64,000 bases of DNA, taken from contig CM075853.1 of assembly GCA_037975125.1 (NCBI GenBank), positions 57,089,591 through 57,153,590 of the forward strand. Direction: 5' to 3'. The position numbers were made by a program, and so were the translations under genes. Shown in pieces: positions 1-28,771 of the stretch (the stretch's first letter is position 1; each line of letters starts with the position of its first letter). Under the pieces are notes generated by a model. The model was not told the DNA's origin. It did not search any database and worked only from the letters and a program-made list of their open reading frames with translations. Origin of the DNA: Latrodectus hesperus. Taxonomy: Eukaryota > Arthropoda > Arachnida > Araneae > Theridiidae.

Positions 1-2340
1 TACTATGTTTATTGATGATCTCAATGGATACAGTATTATTCAAAACTTTATCGTAACAGCATTCGAATCACTGGTACAAATAGATGCTGATTCCAAATTG
101 CCCAACTCTTCATTAATGTGATGTTTCTTGAAAAAATGCAAGGTTATTTCAAGTGTCCATCTCTCGCCGATTAAAAACAAGCCTAGTATTACTCAAACAA
201 TTGTATGGAACATGGTAGATACTGTGGTAAGTGAATATGCTCTTAAAAGTTTCAAATAGATTTTAACTGAAATAGATTAACTTTTTATTCCTTTCTCATA
301 AAAACTCAATCAGTATTAAGAGATTCACATCTCGTAGTTTCTAATTTGACCTTGGTTTGGATCTTTATTGTGGTTCGGAATCCACTTTAAACTTCAGGTC
401 CCTATTCAGTTAGCTCTCGCATTGAAAAAATGATTGTAGAGAGACAAACAAGCAAACCAAAACCGTATCAATGTCAGATATATCTGCATTTAAGGAATTG
501 ATCTCAAGGCACTTAAATGATATTCCTTGTCACTTACATGGCATATACCACATTTATTTATGTTTGCTTTGAGCTAAATCTGACATAAAGAACTGGTCAG
601 AAATATATTTGGAGTTAAATCTGATTTTAAATTTCTCTGGTTTAAATTAAAAGTTACAATTTGAATTAATTTTTAAATAAGATGAATTTTAAATAATTTG
701 ATAACTTTATGTATCTTTCTAATGTCCGTTACTACGACTTTCATTTTCCTTACTACACGAGGTGAAAAAAAGTATGATGGCACATTTATGTTGTGGGATA
801 AGCAGTAGGGTACTCAAAACCCAAACTATGAACCCAAAAGTTGAAACCTTGTATTTATAACCAGACATTAGTCAGAATACTCTAAGAATTGGGCTTTCAC
901 CCCAAGAGGTATTAATTTGCACAAAAAGCATTGGTGCCACGACAAGTTTTACTTGCCACAGATGCTTATAGAGAGGACGATGAATGATTGGTTAAGTCGG
1001 GATTCGAAGTCATAACTTTCCCAAAACTGAAATGATGCCCAAACCAACCAGGGATTGGTAATCTCAGGTAAATTTACTTTTCATGAAAATTTCTTAAGAG
1101 GTTATTATAAAACATTAGTTTTTATTAAATGAATTTCCAAACAAAATGCACCAATACTCTTTTTGTTTGAATGATTGAAATTAAATATAAATAAAAATTG
1201 TATTTTTAATTGCATTCTTCTAAGATGTCTTTAATAATTTTTTCCGTTCCATTATCCATTCTTTGTTATCTTTCTCTTGTTTCTTTATAATTATATAAAG
1301 TGATTTATTTAAGAAAATGAGACAATTTTCTTTAATTTTAATTCTCTTAATTATTTGCCTTAAAATTTTAGTTTTTAAAATTTTGTTCTTAATTTTGAAT
1401 TTTAATACCATTTAAATGTTAAACTTGGTGAAAATTTTAAAAAAGAGCCGTACTTAAGATTAAAATGATTCTTTGAGAACAGAAATAGAAATATATTTCT
1501 AATAATTTCAATATATTAAAATTACAGTTTTTTAAACTTTTGGCTGAATGCTGTTCTTTTGCAATGCAATATTTTGGCTTTTTTAAAACTTTGTTTTAAT
1601 TTCCATTGTGATTACATAGCAATAGAAATTAATCTGAGATAACTTATTCTGAGCTTATAAGTAAAACAGCTAAGATGAAAAACATTTAGAAGGCTCTATT
1701 CAATTTCTGGTGTATGAAGTACAAAATCAGCTAACTATGTATATAAAATAATATATAAATTTGAATAAGATTAAGAAATTCATTATCAGAAATATACATT
1801 CGCTCTTTTCTTAATTTATCCATACTAAATTTTGATGAAGATTTTAATGTATCAGTTATTTTTGTATATTAGTTATTTTTTGGTTTATAATAATAAATCA
1901 TCTTTTAATAAGAAAGTGAAAAATAATGTGAAAAGGAGATGATACTTTAAGTTTGGTCGAGACCCTGAAAGCATCATGTAATCTGGGTATGCTACTTTCC
2001 AGTTCAAAAACTTGCGGACTTAATCACCGACTTAATTCAAGGCTGTTGATCTTATACAATATAGAAATTTTAGGGGTTTATTTATAAACAATGGATTATT
2101 TTGACTGATTGTCAGATTTATAAAAAGCGATTGAGTAACTAATCAGAAGTAAACTCACCGCTGATAATGCGTTGTATATAGGGCGTTAGTGTGAATGAGT
2201 CTCTTTATCTGAATTGTGCTTCAAAAACGTTTGTTTCTCATTTGATGACTTCGTATTTGATATGAATGGAATATTTTGTTTCGTGGTTTGCGTAAGCAGA
2301 ATATGAGATCATCAGAAAAATCACAATAATCTAACTACTT
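1..2340. other. Unassigned, somewhat GC-richer stretch
   Basis: Base composition here is visibly less AT-extreme than in the following 30 kb, especially at 1-620, 760-1080 and 1940-2340. Short open stretches occur on both strands: plus strand 1-120, ending at a TGA near 119-121, and minus strand about 1925-2030. None is long enough or recognisable enough to be called a gene. A GTAAGT donor-like site lies near 222-228. It may be old mobile-element or pseudogene sequence. I do not recognise it. Confidence 0.3.
988..1047 (-). repeat. Possible tRNA-related (SINE head) relic
   Basis: On the minus strand a pol III B-box-like stretch (ACTTCGAATCC, 9 of 11 matches to GGTTCGAATCC) lies at 1000-1012. 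Complementary hexamers TTGGTT and AACCAA bracket the segment, like an acceptor stem. The 60-bp span is short for a tRNA and no clear A box or anticodon arm is visible. At best it is a degenerate SINE head. Confidence 0.2.
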
Positions 2341-3443
<1,103 letters not shown>

Positions 3444-4260
3444 TACATTTTGCTATTTTTAATTTTGTTTGACTTAATTATTGAGTTATTAATTTAATTT
3501 GACTGTTTTTAATAATGATAAATGTTTAATGTATTTCATATAAATAATAATGTTTTATTTAAGAAAAAATTGTCTTTAACACAGGCAAAATTTTTAATAT
3601 ATGTTGTAGAATAATGTTTGCTTGACAGAAAATAATGAAATAAGAAATTTTAATTAACCAAGAAGTCGATTAAATGATCAGCTTGATAAGTTTACGTTTT
3701 TTACAGAAATTATAATATGTAAAATTATTTTATATTGATCAACATGAAAGTTCTTATAAGGAAACTCTTTTAACATCTATTTGGTGTATAGTAATTATTT
3801 CTAAAAGTAAAAATAAAAGTTATTAATCATTATGAAATACTTCGTTAATTTGTTATAGAAAGAACATTTTTATTAATAAATTTCATTCCGTAAGCAAAAC
3901 AATAACATAATACTTGAAATTAAGTTTCCTACATTATCAAATTACACAGAAAATAACATTACGCTCTATTTCGTCTAACATTTTTTGTTTAATAACCAAT
4001 AAAAAATCTAATTGTTAAAAAACACTATAATATGATACCACTTTGTTTAATTACTTTAAATAGAAAAATATATTTAATAAAGAAAAGTAATAAGCTTCCA
4101 AATGAAGCCTTTAATTTAATGGATCAAATTAAATTTTTCAAGGTTATTATATAAATACGCAATTAGGCTTAAAAGCAGATATTTATTTTTTTATCAGTTA
4201 TATAGTTTTGTGATAATATTTTAATGTAGTGATTAAAATTATTTCTATGCAAATGTGTCA
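3444..4260. other. AT-rich intergenic DNA, no feature seen
   Basis: No open frame, repeat or RNA-like signal could be supported. Confidence 0.5.
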
Positions 4261-4269
4261 TTGATAATA

Positions 4270-4690
<421 letters not shown>

Positions 4691-6008
4691 CTTTTCATGT
4701 ATTTGTATATTTATTTACTTTTTGAGCTATGGAAAACGTATTTCTGAGTATAGGAAATCTCAAAAATATCCTCAGAAAATTCTAGAAAATTATTTTGTGA
4801 GACTATAAAAAAATTTAAAATAACATATGCTATTCAAATCTCAATAAATTTTGGATTTCTTATTCATGTTCGAAGAATTTGTATAGATTTGAACTCCAGA
4901 CGAATAAAATTGAAAAACAAATTATAAAATCCAGAGAAGCAGAAGGAAAATAAGTAAAAAAAGGATGAAAAATTATATTTTTCTACATTAATTTTTTTAT
5001 GGTTTACAACTTACAATCATTACAAATAAAATATTTAAGAATTGATCAATAAGAAGTTTGGATTTATTGCAAATTAATCAAAAAAAATTAGTATAAACAA
5101 ATAGAAGTTTAGAAAAATATATATTTATTTAGTAAAATTTATAAAATAATGTAAAAATTAGTTATTACTTCGTAAAAACTAAATTGCTAATGGCTTCTAG
5201 CTGATAACTGAAATTTAAGTATTATCATGTAATGTTTAAATATAATGTTTAAATGTATTTATTATATTTTTAATATCTAAACTCAGAAGAAGAAAATTAA
5301 TTATCTTAAATATATAAATTATTTTATTAGTATTTAAAAGCATGACAAAGGAACATGAAATCCGAATAAAGTCTATCACTACGTATAAATATTTAAATGT
5401 ATTACTTTAATATTATTTTTTACTAAGCAATTTTAGGCACTATAAATATGAAATTTAATAAATAGTAGAATTCTATTCAAAAGAAATTAAGTATTTTTTG
5501 AAAGACAACAAATAAATAATAGGAAAACCCAAAATTTCAGTTTTTATAAAATTAAGATTTATTTAAGTTATACATTACACAAAGAAATTAAGATGAATAG
5601 ATAATAGTTAAAATTACCTTCTCAGCATACAAAAAGTTTTAATATATATATATATATATAGTAAATTAAATTTAATATAATCTATTTAGACTTTTTGTAA
5701 AATATACTAATTGATTAAAAATTCATGAATATTCCCAAATTTTACTTATACGTTGAAATCAATTTCTTGCGTGAAAAATCAAATGTCAATAAATTCCAAA
5801 GATCTTTCGTCTACTTCAATTATCTCAGTTACATGATGTGTATACATTCAATATGTAATAGAAATAGAGAGCAAAATACTTCCAACTATGATAAAGTTCG
5901 CAGCTATGATAAAAATATGATGGACAATTTCCACTACTATTTTAATAAAATGTTAGTATATATATCCTTTTATATGCAGTCAAAACGACTACTAATATCC
6001 TGTCTTCT
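4691..6008. other. AT-rich intergenic DNA
   Basis: Contains a short TA tract at 5641-5660 and a 95-codon plus-strand frame at 5725-6012 with no recognisable domain, which I regard as chance. Nothing else is supportable. Confidence 0.45.
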
Positions 6009-6467
6009 TTAATGTCTTACAATAGATAAAATAGTTTGATGTACAGGATCCTGATATGTAGGGAAACTTTGCTTGTACATACTTTCTGCTGATAATGCAT
6101 TCTGTTCTAGTTCACCGTACAGTAAATATACCCAGCTTTGACATGAGCACCAACATACTACAGCCCTCATAAACGTATCTTTGTTGCTGACTCAGGTGAA
6201 TAGACGTGAATTTTTACGTATTTGCATATTGCAAGAAATTTGCACATCAAACCCACGTTGAGCTAAGTAAACACGATTCTATTTTGCACGATCTACGTAT
6301 AGTTTAGTACGAATATCATGATAATTCATTGGAAACCACAAACGATACTGATATGTCAAACTGTGATGTAGTGTTTTAAAAGAAATATTATCATTTCTTG
6401 TAACGTTCAAAGATTTTGTGATGTCATAGCTTAAATCACGAAAATCAAATATAAGTTTCTTAACGTT
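6009..6467 (-). pseudogene. Decayed protein-coding relic, family unknown
   Basis: Read on the minus strand from 6467 down to a TAA at 6009-6011, one frame of 153 codons is broken by only two stops: TAG at 6279-6281 and TGA at 6192-6194. The translated stretches look like a real protein. They are rich in Trp, Cys, Tyr, Arg and Gln (for example RAVVCWCSCQSWVYLLYG and SLTYQYRLWFPMNYHD), unlike the Lys/Ile/Asn/Phe output of the surrounding AT-rich DNA, and local GC is higher than in the flanks. Further possible remains continue in shifted frames up to about 6740 (for example FMVEFIEKM near 6595-6625). I do not recognise the family. It could derive from a mobile element, an endogenous viral sequence or a cellular gene. 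The two stops argue against present function. Confidence 0.5.
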
Positions 6468-6740
6468 CTATTCTTTGTTTTAATGTCTATAAATTGTTTT
6501 TATGTACTAAATTGATGATGTTTTACATATTTGCAGATCACATTTTATTTCTATCTTGTATCTATTTTGAGATGGGATTGTTCATTCTACATTTTTTCAA
6601 TAAATTCCACCATAAATGGGGTTTTATTCAGTAACAAATGACTATGTTACTGAACCTAAACACCGCGTTTATGAGTATAACTGCAGATTTCTCCAAGTTA
6701 AGTGGAACAAGAGAATTTAATGAGCATACCGCATGCATGA

Positions 6741-9399
<2,659 letters not shown>

Positions 9400-12339
9400 T
9401 TTGAAAATAAATTTATTCTATAAATCACAGTGACGATGCTTTATTCAACAAAAGATTTTATTTAAATTTTTCTCTGCAGTGTATGCTTTAGAAGATAAAT
9501 TTTGATATTTTGAAGTAACAAATAAAACCTTTTCATTCAAATAAGAAAAACATGAAAATATATTTCTATAAAATTGTAAAAATGTTAATGCCATTACAAA
9601 TGTAAGTACTTTAATTTCAAAGTTCATATAAATTAAGTATTTTTAAAATACCATTTGTATATATTTGCTTAATAATATAATTTTGATAAGTTTAATACAA
9701 ATAATATGATTTATGGAACAAACATTATCAGTTATTTGCTTTTTATATTAATTCTATGCCAATATAATGAAATATGTATGAATATGTTGATAATAATTAA
9801 TGTAAATTTAATGTGTTTTAATCATATTTTCTTAAAGACATTAATAATTTAAGTTTATTCAAACTAAAAGATTTTATTGATTGCATACATTACTTATAAA
9901 TTTGTGGGATGTTGATCAATAGAAAGCCTTAATCACTTGCAGACTTTATTGAGGATGATAAGGAGTGATGAAAAAATCTGTCAAATATATCTAAAATATT
10001 GTTGTTTCTCTGTATCTTTTGGCTTTTATCAATATGGTCATCAGTTCAGCAAATTAATTTAAGATAAAGTTTTAATCCATTCCGTACTTTCAGAAGTTAA
10101 TACACAGCAATACATAGCTATATTTGAGAAATATGTGGGTAATGACGTCTCGTCTTAATGTGTTGAGCTATATCTAGGTTTACGTATACTGAACAAATTC
10201 AGATTTTAATGATAAATCTTGATTATTTTCCACCATTTTGTTTATAGCCATATAATTCTGATTCAAACTTATGTGCTAAAATTTTTAAATTAGAAACAGG
10301 GTATAATTTGACATTTAATACCAAACTTGTGATGAAAAAGTTTTGTATTGTTATAATGTTATAATTAAACGTCATTTTTCAAATTTAAGAACATAGCAAA
10401 TTTTCTAAAATAAATTTACTTTTCATACATAAGTTAAAAATAATACTAAGTAAAATCTTTCATAATAGGATTTAAATTTCTTTAGTGATTATAATGGGTC
10501 AAGCAATTCCGTTTTAATTTAAAGACTGAAAAATGATTATTTTACAAGAAATTAGTAATTTATAATAATTACTGTCAAAAATATTGTTTAATATTATTTT
10601 TACATAGTGTTCAGTTTTAAAATAAAAATGGTTTTATGAACTTTTAAAATGCTTTTATAAACTGGAAATTAAAATGTACAAAATGTTGATATATAAAAAA
10701 TTTTTAAAATAGGAATGCATAAGCAGTAACATTAAAAATTAGGTTTGAGCTCATTCATTGAACAAATTATTCCATTTAATGTAAAAATTGGAGAATATTT
10801 ATTTCGTGAAGAGTATCGTACATTTTACCGAGTTAATTAGTCCAAAGAAAATAACTTTTAAAACGCTTTTATAAAATTGCAGTAAAAATATAAAATGCTT
10901 AAGTACAAAAATAATATATATAAAATATTAATGTTTTAGCAATGATATTAAAAACGAATTTGATACTTATTCTAGTCCTTAGCGTCAAGATCACTCTTTA
11001 ATTTTCAGCTTTACTTACTTACTATACCACATCTATTCTAAAGTATATCAAAAATTAATTTAATATTTCTTTGCCAGATTTTAGAAAAACTAAATTTCAT
11101 TTCTTAATATTATCCAAAATAAGTTTGTAGTTTCTTCAGATATATTTATTGTTATCAGATATATTCAATATGTTTATTGATATTTTGGCAGTAATTTTAA
11201 CAGTTAAAATTTAGCTGGTGAATTTTCGCTTTTTACAATTTGTGAATTAAATCACTCTGCGGTATTAGATTGTAAGCAGAGTAGTACATTAATTTTTCCT
11301 CTAAGAAGTTTTATACAAAAATAAATTATGTAACAAAATAAAAAATACTTACAGAAAACGTAAAAATCAACAAATACTGTTGTTTCATAGAATTTATTTT
11401 CATAAACTTACTGTATATTCGTAGACTTTGAACTTTTAATTACTTAATTAACACGGTAAAAGTAACAGGACTCTTGATACCAGCTTTATAAATTTATTTT
11501 AATTAATTTCTTTCCAAAAATTATTTTCATGGTTTTTGAAAAGTTTTTTAATTGATTATTAAGCATATCTTGCTTAAATGTAATCACTTTTTCTTAATTT
11601 TTATGATAAGAGTATTAGAGCTTTAAATAGTTTATTCAAGTAAACCAATACTTTTTATCAATATATAAAAATAAATAATTCGGAATAATTAAATATTTTC
11701 CGGAAATAAAGTTAAATAAAAAATATAAAAAATTTATATTGGTATTTTTTTCATTTCAATCATAATTACATGAGTCTTAGTATAATTTTGCTGATAAAGA
11801 AGTGCAGTAATTTATTTGCTTTGAAATTTGTTTTTTTAAATGACCATAAAATACTTGGCTTATAAAGTATTTAATGGTCAATTAATAATAAAAATTTTCG
11901 GTGCATTTAATTTTATGTATGTGTAAGCAAATTTTTCATGTCAAATGTTTAATGTTAGATTATAACACGAATTTTTGGTAAATATATTAATCAATATTTA
12001 TCTAAATATTAATCAGTGTTATTTAAAAAATAATGTTTAATTATTAACTAATATTAGTCACTAACGTAACATTGTTCAATGTTTTTTAGTGAATATTGTT
12101 TAAAATTTGAAATTAAAAATTTTACAATCAGTATTTAAATAAAACTCACTTTTTGAGTTTCACAGCATAGACGTTTTCTCTATAATTTCTATATGAAAGA
12201 AGTTTTCTGTTTGTGATGAAATATAATATTCCCACTTAATGTTTTTATACAATATTTCTTCAATATCACACGGTTGTTTTAGCCATTAATAATTTTAATA
12301 AAAGTTAATATTTTCTTTTATATGGAACATTTGAAATTA

Positions 12340-12389
12340 TTTAGAAATTAGCTTTTTTCTTAGAGAATTTAGAAATTAGCTTTTTTCTT
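12340..12389. repeat. 22-bp direct repeat, period 28
   Basis: The string TTTAGAAATTAGCTTTTTTC plus TT occurs twice, at 12340-12361 and 12368-12389, which is a small local duplication. Confidence 0.85.
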
Positions 12390-12954
12390 TAAAAATGTAC
12401 AACTTTTAAATTTTTTCCTATTAAATTCGCTATATTGTTAATAAATTTAGGAAAAATGATTAAAATAAATAAAAGTCATTACCATTAGAAAACTGTAATC
12501 AAATTTCAAATATCTAATATAAGTTAAATAATAAAAAACAATCTATAATTATTACTATTGCGTAATTTTCTAAATGTTTGGCAAACTTATAAAATTAATG
12601 CGTATAATTTTTGGAAATATTAAAATTAATTTAAAATAATATTAACACATATTTTATTTGAAAATTCGGTGCTCACTCGATATTCGGTAAGCCAATATCG
12701 ACCAAAAAAATACACTGAGAAACATTGCAAATTATAATTTTTTTTTCAAAATGTGATCAGTAAAACAGAGAGCACTTACATAACAAAACTGCATTTGCAA
12801 ATTCTAACTTTTAGTCATAAACTTAAGTCTTGAACGCCTTAAAAGTAAAACATCAAAGAATAAACATAAAATTATTAAATGTTAAAGAAATATAAAATAT
12901 AAGTGACTTTACTGAATTGCAACTTTTGGAGGTAAATTACATATTTTAACAACA

Positions 12955-13004
12955 TGTACACTGTACAAGGAAGAGAGAATCCTCCCTTCCTTCTACAGTG
13001 TACA
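12955..13004. repeat. 19-bp stem, 12-nt loop hairpin
   Basis: The left arm (12955-12973, TGTACACTGTACAAGGAAG) is the reverse complement of the right arm (12986-13004) except at one base. The loop is 12 nt and purine-rich on the plus strand. It stands out from the AT-rich surroundings by its GC content. No polymerase signals are evident, so an RNA role is not shown. Confidence 0.7.
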
Positions 13005-14047
13005 GTTGGCAATTAAATAAATAAATTTTGAATAGAAGTACGCAAAATTGGTTTATGTATATTCCATTACTTTACTTTGTTATTGCTAAATATTGGCATT
13101 TTGATTTTATTTCTCAATTCTTTTGCCAAAGTGCTTCTTCGGAGGATAAATGGAGGTATTTCTCATGATTTTTTAAAAGTTTTATTGCATGTTAATAGAA
13201 TGTTTAAAATCATGAAAAGTCAAAAGAACTATTGCATTTATACATAATAACTCTATTTTTTATAAAAACACTAAATAAAATGAAAGCACAGTTATTTTAA
13301 ATGAAATACTCTTCAATAGTATACATGTAATTTTAACAAAGTATTAATGTTATTAACCAATATTGAAATATTTACACAATAACATAAAAAACAATTTTTA
13401 AAATAAACTATATCATAATTTAATTTACAGCAAAAACATTCTTCAAGCTTCAAGTTATTATAGTTATAGCATATATGGTATTACGCATATTAACTGAATA
13501 AAAATTTTCCGTAATTTATCTGCCACATTGAATTATATATTGTATATGAGATAAAACAAAAACATAGAGATTCTGTTTTTATCTTCTGGAAAAAGGAAAT
13601 ATCATAGACTGTTTTGAATTAAATTGAATCTTTTCGTATTTATATTTTTTGGGGTAGATTATATTAAATTCTGTTGCATTTCAAGATAAGAAAATTTATT
13701 TACTTAAAACACATTCCAATTTCTTAGAATATATTTCATTTTTTAGGCTAAATCTACTGTTTGTATGTAAAGAATTTTTCTGTTTAATTACCATCAGTGC
13801 TTTTACTTTGCTAAAAAATAATATTAACATGAGAAATAAAATTATTAAAATGATTATTACAAGTATTAATTATTAAAACATTACTTTTACAGAAAACAAA
13901 TCTTCTAGTCTAAATAGATAAAAATATATATAATAATAACTAATAGGTTGCAATATTATCCAAGACAAAGAAATTATATTCAAACTAAGACATTAAGCAA
14001 AATATGTCAAATTTCTAAACAGATATTTTACTTTTTAAGAATACATC

Positions 14048-16040
<1,993 letters not shown>

Positions 16041-17354
16041 ATATTTTAAACAAAGTTCAACCTACTTTTTCATAATTAAAGTGGATTACTTATTTTACAT
16101 ATTTATTTATTCCTTCTGAGTTTTCAATAGATATTTTGATAAAGTAAAATTCACTTTGAGTTTTCATTACATATTTTCTTCAAATAAAATTCACTTTGAG
16201 TTTTTAATTTAGTAGCCTTAAAATATGATTCGATTATTTTTCCAAATCTTTCTTTCAATAATAAATACCAAAGTGATCGTTAGTCTACTCTCGTTTTATT
16301 GATGTGAAAAATTGAAATATTTTTATAAAAGAAAATTGATATCACACATAAATTTGTGATATTTCTCCAACTGTCACAGTTCTCAATAAAACCATAAGAA
16401 AAATTATTGAACAGAATATTTCAAATTCAAATAATTATCATATCACATATTTAAGAGTTTGTTCCATTCAGTTTCTAAATCGTATGTCAAGATTGATATA
16501 ATCTTTAAAAGCAGGCTCTGAAAGCATTTTAATCATGCTCGTACTTAATTTGCATAAAAGGATTTCATTGTACTTTAAATTGGGACTTTAACACAATTCT
16601 AATCATCTTTCACATAGTTATTTTATGTGAACACCATACATACATTAGAAGTTTGCATAGTTAAAAAAAATAGTAAATGCAAAACTTTAACAAAAATAAA
16701 AAAAATTTTTTAAACATTAAAATAGACAGTGTTTTGCAAATATAAAATTTTTGCAATTAACATTTATAAAAAAATTTTAAAGGCTACAAAGTTAAAAAAA
16801 AATGTTAAGTCTATATAATAAAATTTTAGAAAAGTGCAACAAATACTTACTGCAATATCTATGTATTTCACTCATAATATATTTTTAGTAATACAAGCTC
16901 TTAAAACATAACTTTTTCCCTTAGCTATGAAGAGATGTTCATATTTAATCACTGTAAAAATAATATGTTTAGAGAAAGAGAAATGATTTATAATTCTCTA
17001 GAATGTAAAAAACTAATATTTTAAGCAGATTGTATTTCCTTAACTATATATTATACAATATTTTTCTTTATGTTTGTAAAATTATTATAATGATAGAAGC
17101 ATTAGTTTCTTAGTTCTTATGTTATATTTAAATTGGAATTAATAAAAATTATTAGTTTTTAGTTTTCAATTCCGTTAATAATTAAGATATATCTTTTCAA
17201 ATAAAAAAGCACATTATTGAGACTGAGTAGTAAATATGTTTTGAGGAAAAGTTAGCAAACCCAAATTTATTTAAGAAGTATTCATTACAAAATTGAGAAA
17301 AAATAGAAGAACCCAATTCTAATGAATCTAAGGAATCAAATAACAATATATATT
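16041..17354 (+). repeat. Left arm of a 1.3-kb inverted repeat
   Basis: This segment reappears, reverse-complemented and in the same order, at 18142-19427. By eye identity is roughly 95% over long stretches; for example 16325-16440 matches with only a couple of differences. The arm has an internal tandem duplication of roughly 45-55 bp (two copies of ATTCACTTTGAGTTTT within about 16110-16205) that the right arm lacks. Homology stops abruptly at both ends. I see no recognisable transposon termini, no target duplication and no convincing gene. Confidence 0.92.
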
Positions 17355-17974
<620 letters not shown>

Positions 17975-18141
17975 ATTAAAATAGCATGAATATTTACAGG
18001 TAAATTATAAAACAATTTATTAATTTTAAACGAGGTAAATATTAATTTAAATTCACAGGTTATTCAAACTATTTTTTACTAAACTATAACTTAACAAACT
18101 ATCTTATTAAACTAATTTTTTAATAAAAGAGTATTAGTGTT

Positions 18142-19427
18142 AATATATATTGTTATTTGATTCATTAGATTGATAGATTCATTAGAATTGGGTTCTTCTA
18201 TTTTTTTCTCAATTTTGTAATGAATACTTCTTAAATAAATTTGGGTTTGCTAACTTTTCCTCCAAACATATTTACTACTCAGTCTCAATAATGTGCTTTT
18301 TCATTTTTTATTTGAAAAGATAAGTCTTAATTATTAACAAAATTGAAAACTAAAAACTTATAATTTTTATTAATGCCAATTTAAATATAACATAAAAACT
18401 AAGAAACTAATGCTTCTATCATTATAATAAATTTAGAAACATAAAGAAAAGTATTGTATAATATATAGTTAAGGAAATACAATTTGCTTAAAATGTCAGT
18501 TTTTTACATTCTAAAGAATTAGAAATCATTTCTCTTTCTCTAAACATATTATTTTTACAGTGATTAAATATGAATATCTCTTCATAGCTAGCTAAGGGAA
18601 AAAATTATGTTTCAAGAGCTTATATTACTAAAAATATATTATGAGTGAAATACATTGATAGTGCAGTAAGTACTTGTTGCACTTTTCTGAAATTTTAATT
18701 TATAGACTTAACATTTTTTTTAACTTTGTAGCCTTTAAAATTTTTTCATAAATGTTAATTGCAAAAATTTTATATTTGCAAAACACTGTCTATTTTAATG
18801 TTTAAAAAGCTTTTTTTATTTTTGTTAAAGTTTTGCATTTACTATTTTTTTAAATATGCAAACTTCTAATGTATGTATGGTGTTCACATAAAATAACTAT
18901 GTGAAAGATAACTAGAACTGTGTTAAAGTCCCAATTTAAAGTATAATGAAATCCTTTTATGCAAATTAAGTACAAGCATGATTAAAATGCTTTCAGAGCC
19001 TGCTTTTAAAGATTATATCAATCTTGACATACGATTTAGAAACTGAATGGAACAAATCTCTTAAAAATGAGATATGATAATTATTTGTATTTGAAATATT
19101 CTGTTCAATAATTTTTCTTATGGTTTTATTGAGAACTGTGACAGTTGGAGAAATATCACAAATTTATGTGTGATATCAACTTTCTTTTATAAAAATATTT
19201 CAATTTTTCACATCAATAAAACGAGAGTAGACTAAAGATCACTTAGGTATTTTTTATAGAAATGAAGATTTGGAAAAATAATCGAATCATATTTTAAGGC
19301 TACTAAATTAAAAACTCAAAGTGAATTGTATTTGAAGAAAATATGTATTGAAAACTCAGAAGGAATAAATAAATATGTTAAGTAATCCACTTTAATTATG
19401 AAAAATTAGGTTCATTCACTAAAATAT
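18142..19427 (-). repeat. Right arm of the 1.3-kb inverted repeat
   Basis: Reverse complement of 16041-17354. The inner border is at AATATATATTG (18142-18152, matching 17344-17354). The outer border lies where TTAATTATGAAAAATTAGGTT (19392-19412) matches the inverse of 16060-16080, extending weakly to 19427. Near its inner end it has a small 13-bp duplication (GATTCATTAGATT / GATTCATTAGAAT) absent from the left arm. About 1286 bp against 1314 bp on the left; most of the difference is the left-arm duplication. Confidence 0.92.
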
Positions 19428-20301
<874 letters not shown>

Positions 20302-20488
20302 CTCTTTCTTAAATCATGTTGTTTACCTGAAGTAACCTATTTACGGAAATATAAAACATTAATTTCTAAATGCAAAAAAGAAGAAAGAATTGTAAGAGTA
20401 AATAATTTTTTGTATTTTGAAAGGTTACTTATATCGTTTATAAGAAAAAAATAGAAAAAATATTCCCATGGTTTTGATTATGTTTCTT

Positions 20489-20550
20489 ATTTGATATCAA
20501 TCTTTGTATTAAAGAACAAATATTTATTAATACAAAGATTGATATCAAAT
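20489..20550. repeat. Perfect 24-bp inverted repeat, 14-nt loop
   Basis: 20489-20512 (containing TTGATATCAATCTTTGTATT) is exactly complementary to 20527-20550. The inner GATATC is itself palindromic. This could be a cruciform or RNA hairpin, or the remains of a foldback element. No function is visible. Confidence 0.9.
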
Positions 20551-28699
<8,149 letters not shown>

Positions 28700-28771
28700 C
28701 ATAAATGCAAAGTTAGATATAGAACTAAAAGCACAAGAATATATAAAATATTTCAGTTTTATTCCACTTGA

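Noticed and set aside
421..560. C2H2 zinc-finger-like trace (KPYQCQIY then a His-containing stretch)
   Set aside because: It needs a frame change, and the spacing of Phe, Leu and His does not fit the C2H2 pattern.
5725..6012. 95-codon plus-strand frame
   Set aside because: No recognisable motif. It meets the end of the decayed minus-strand relic, which has the more protein-like composition.
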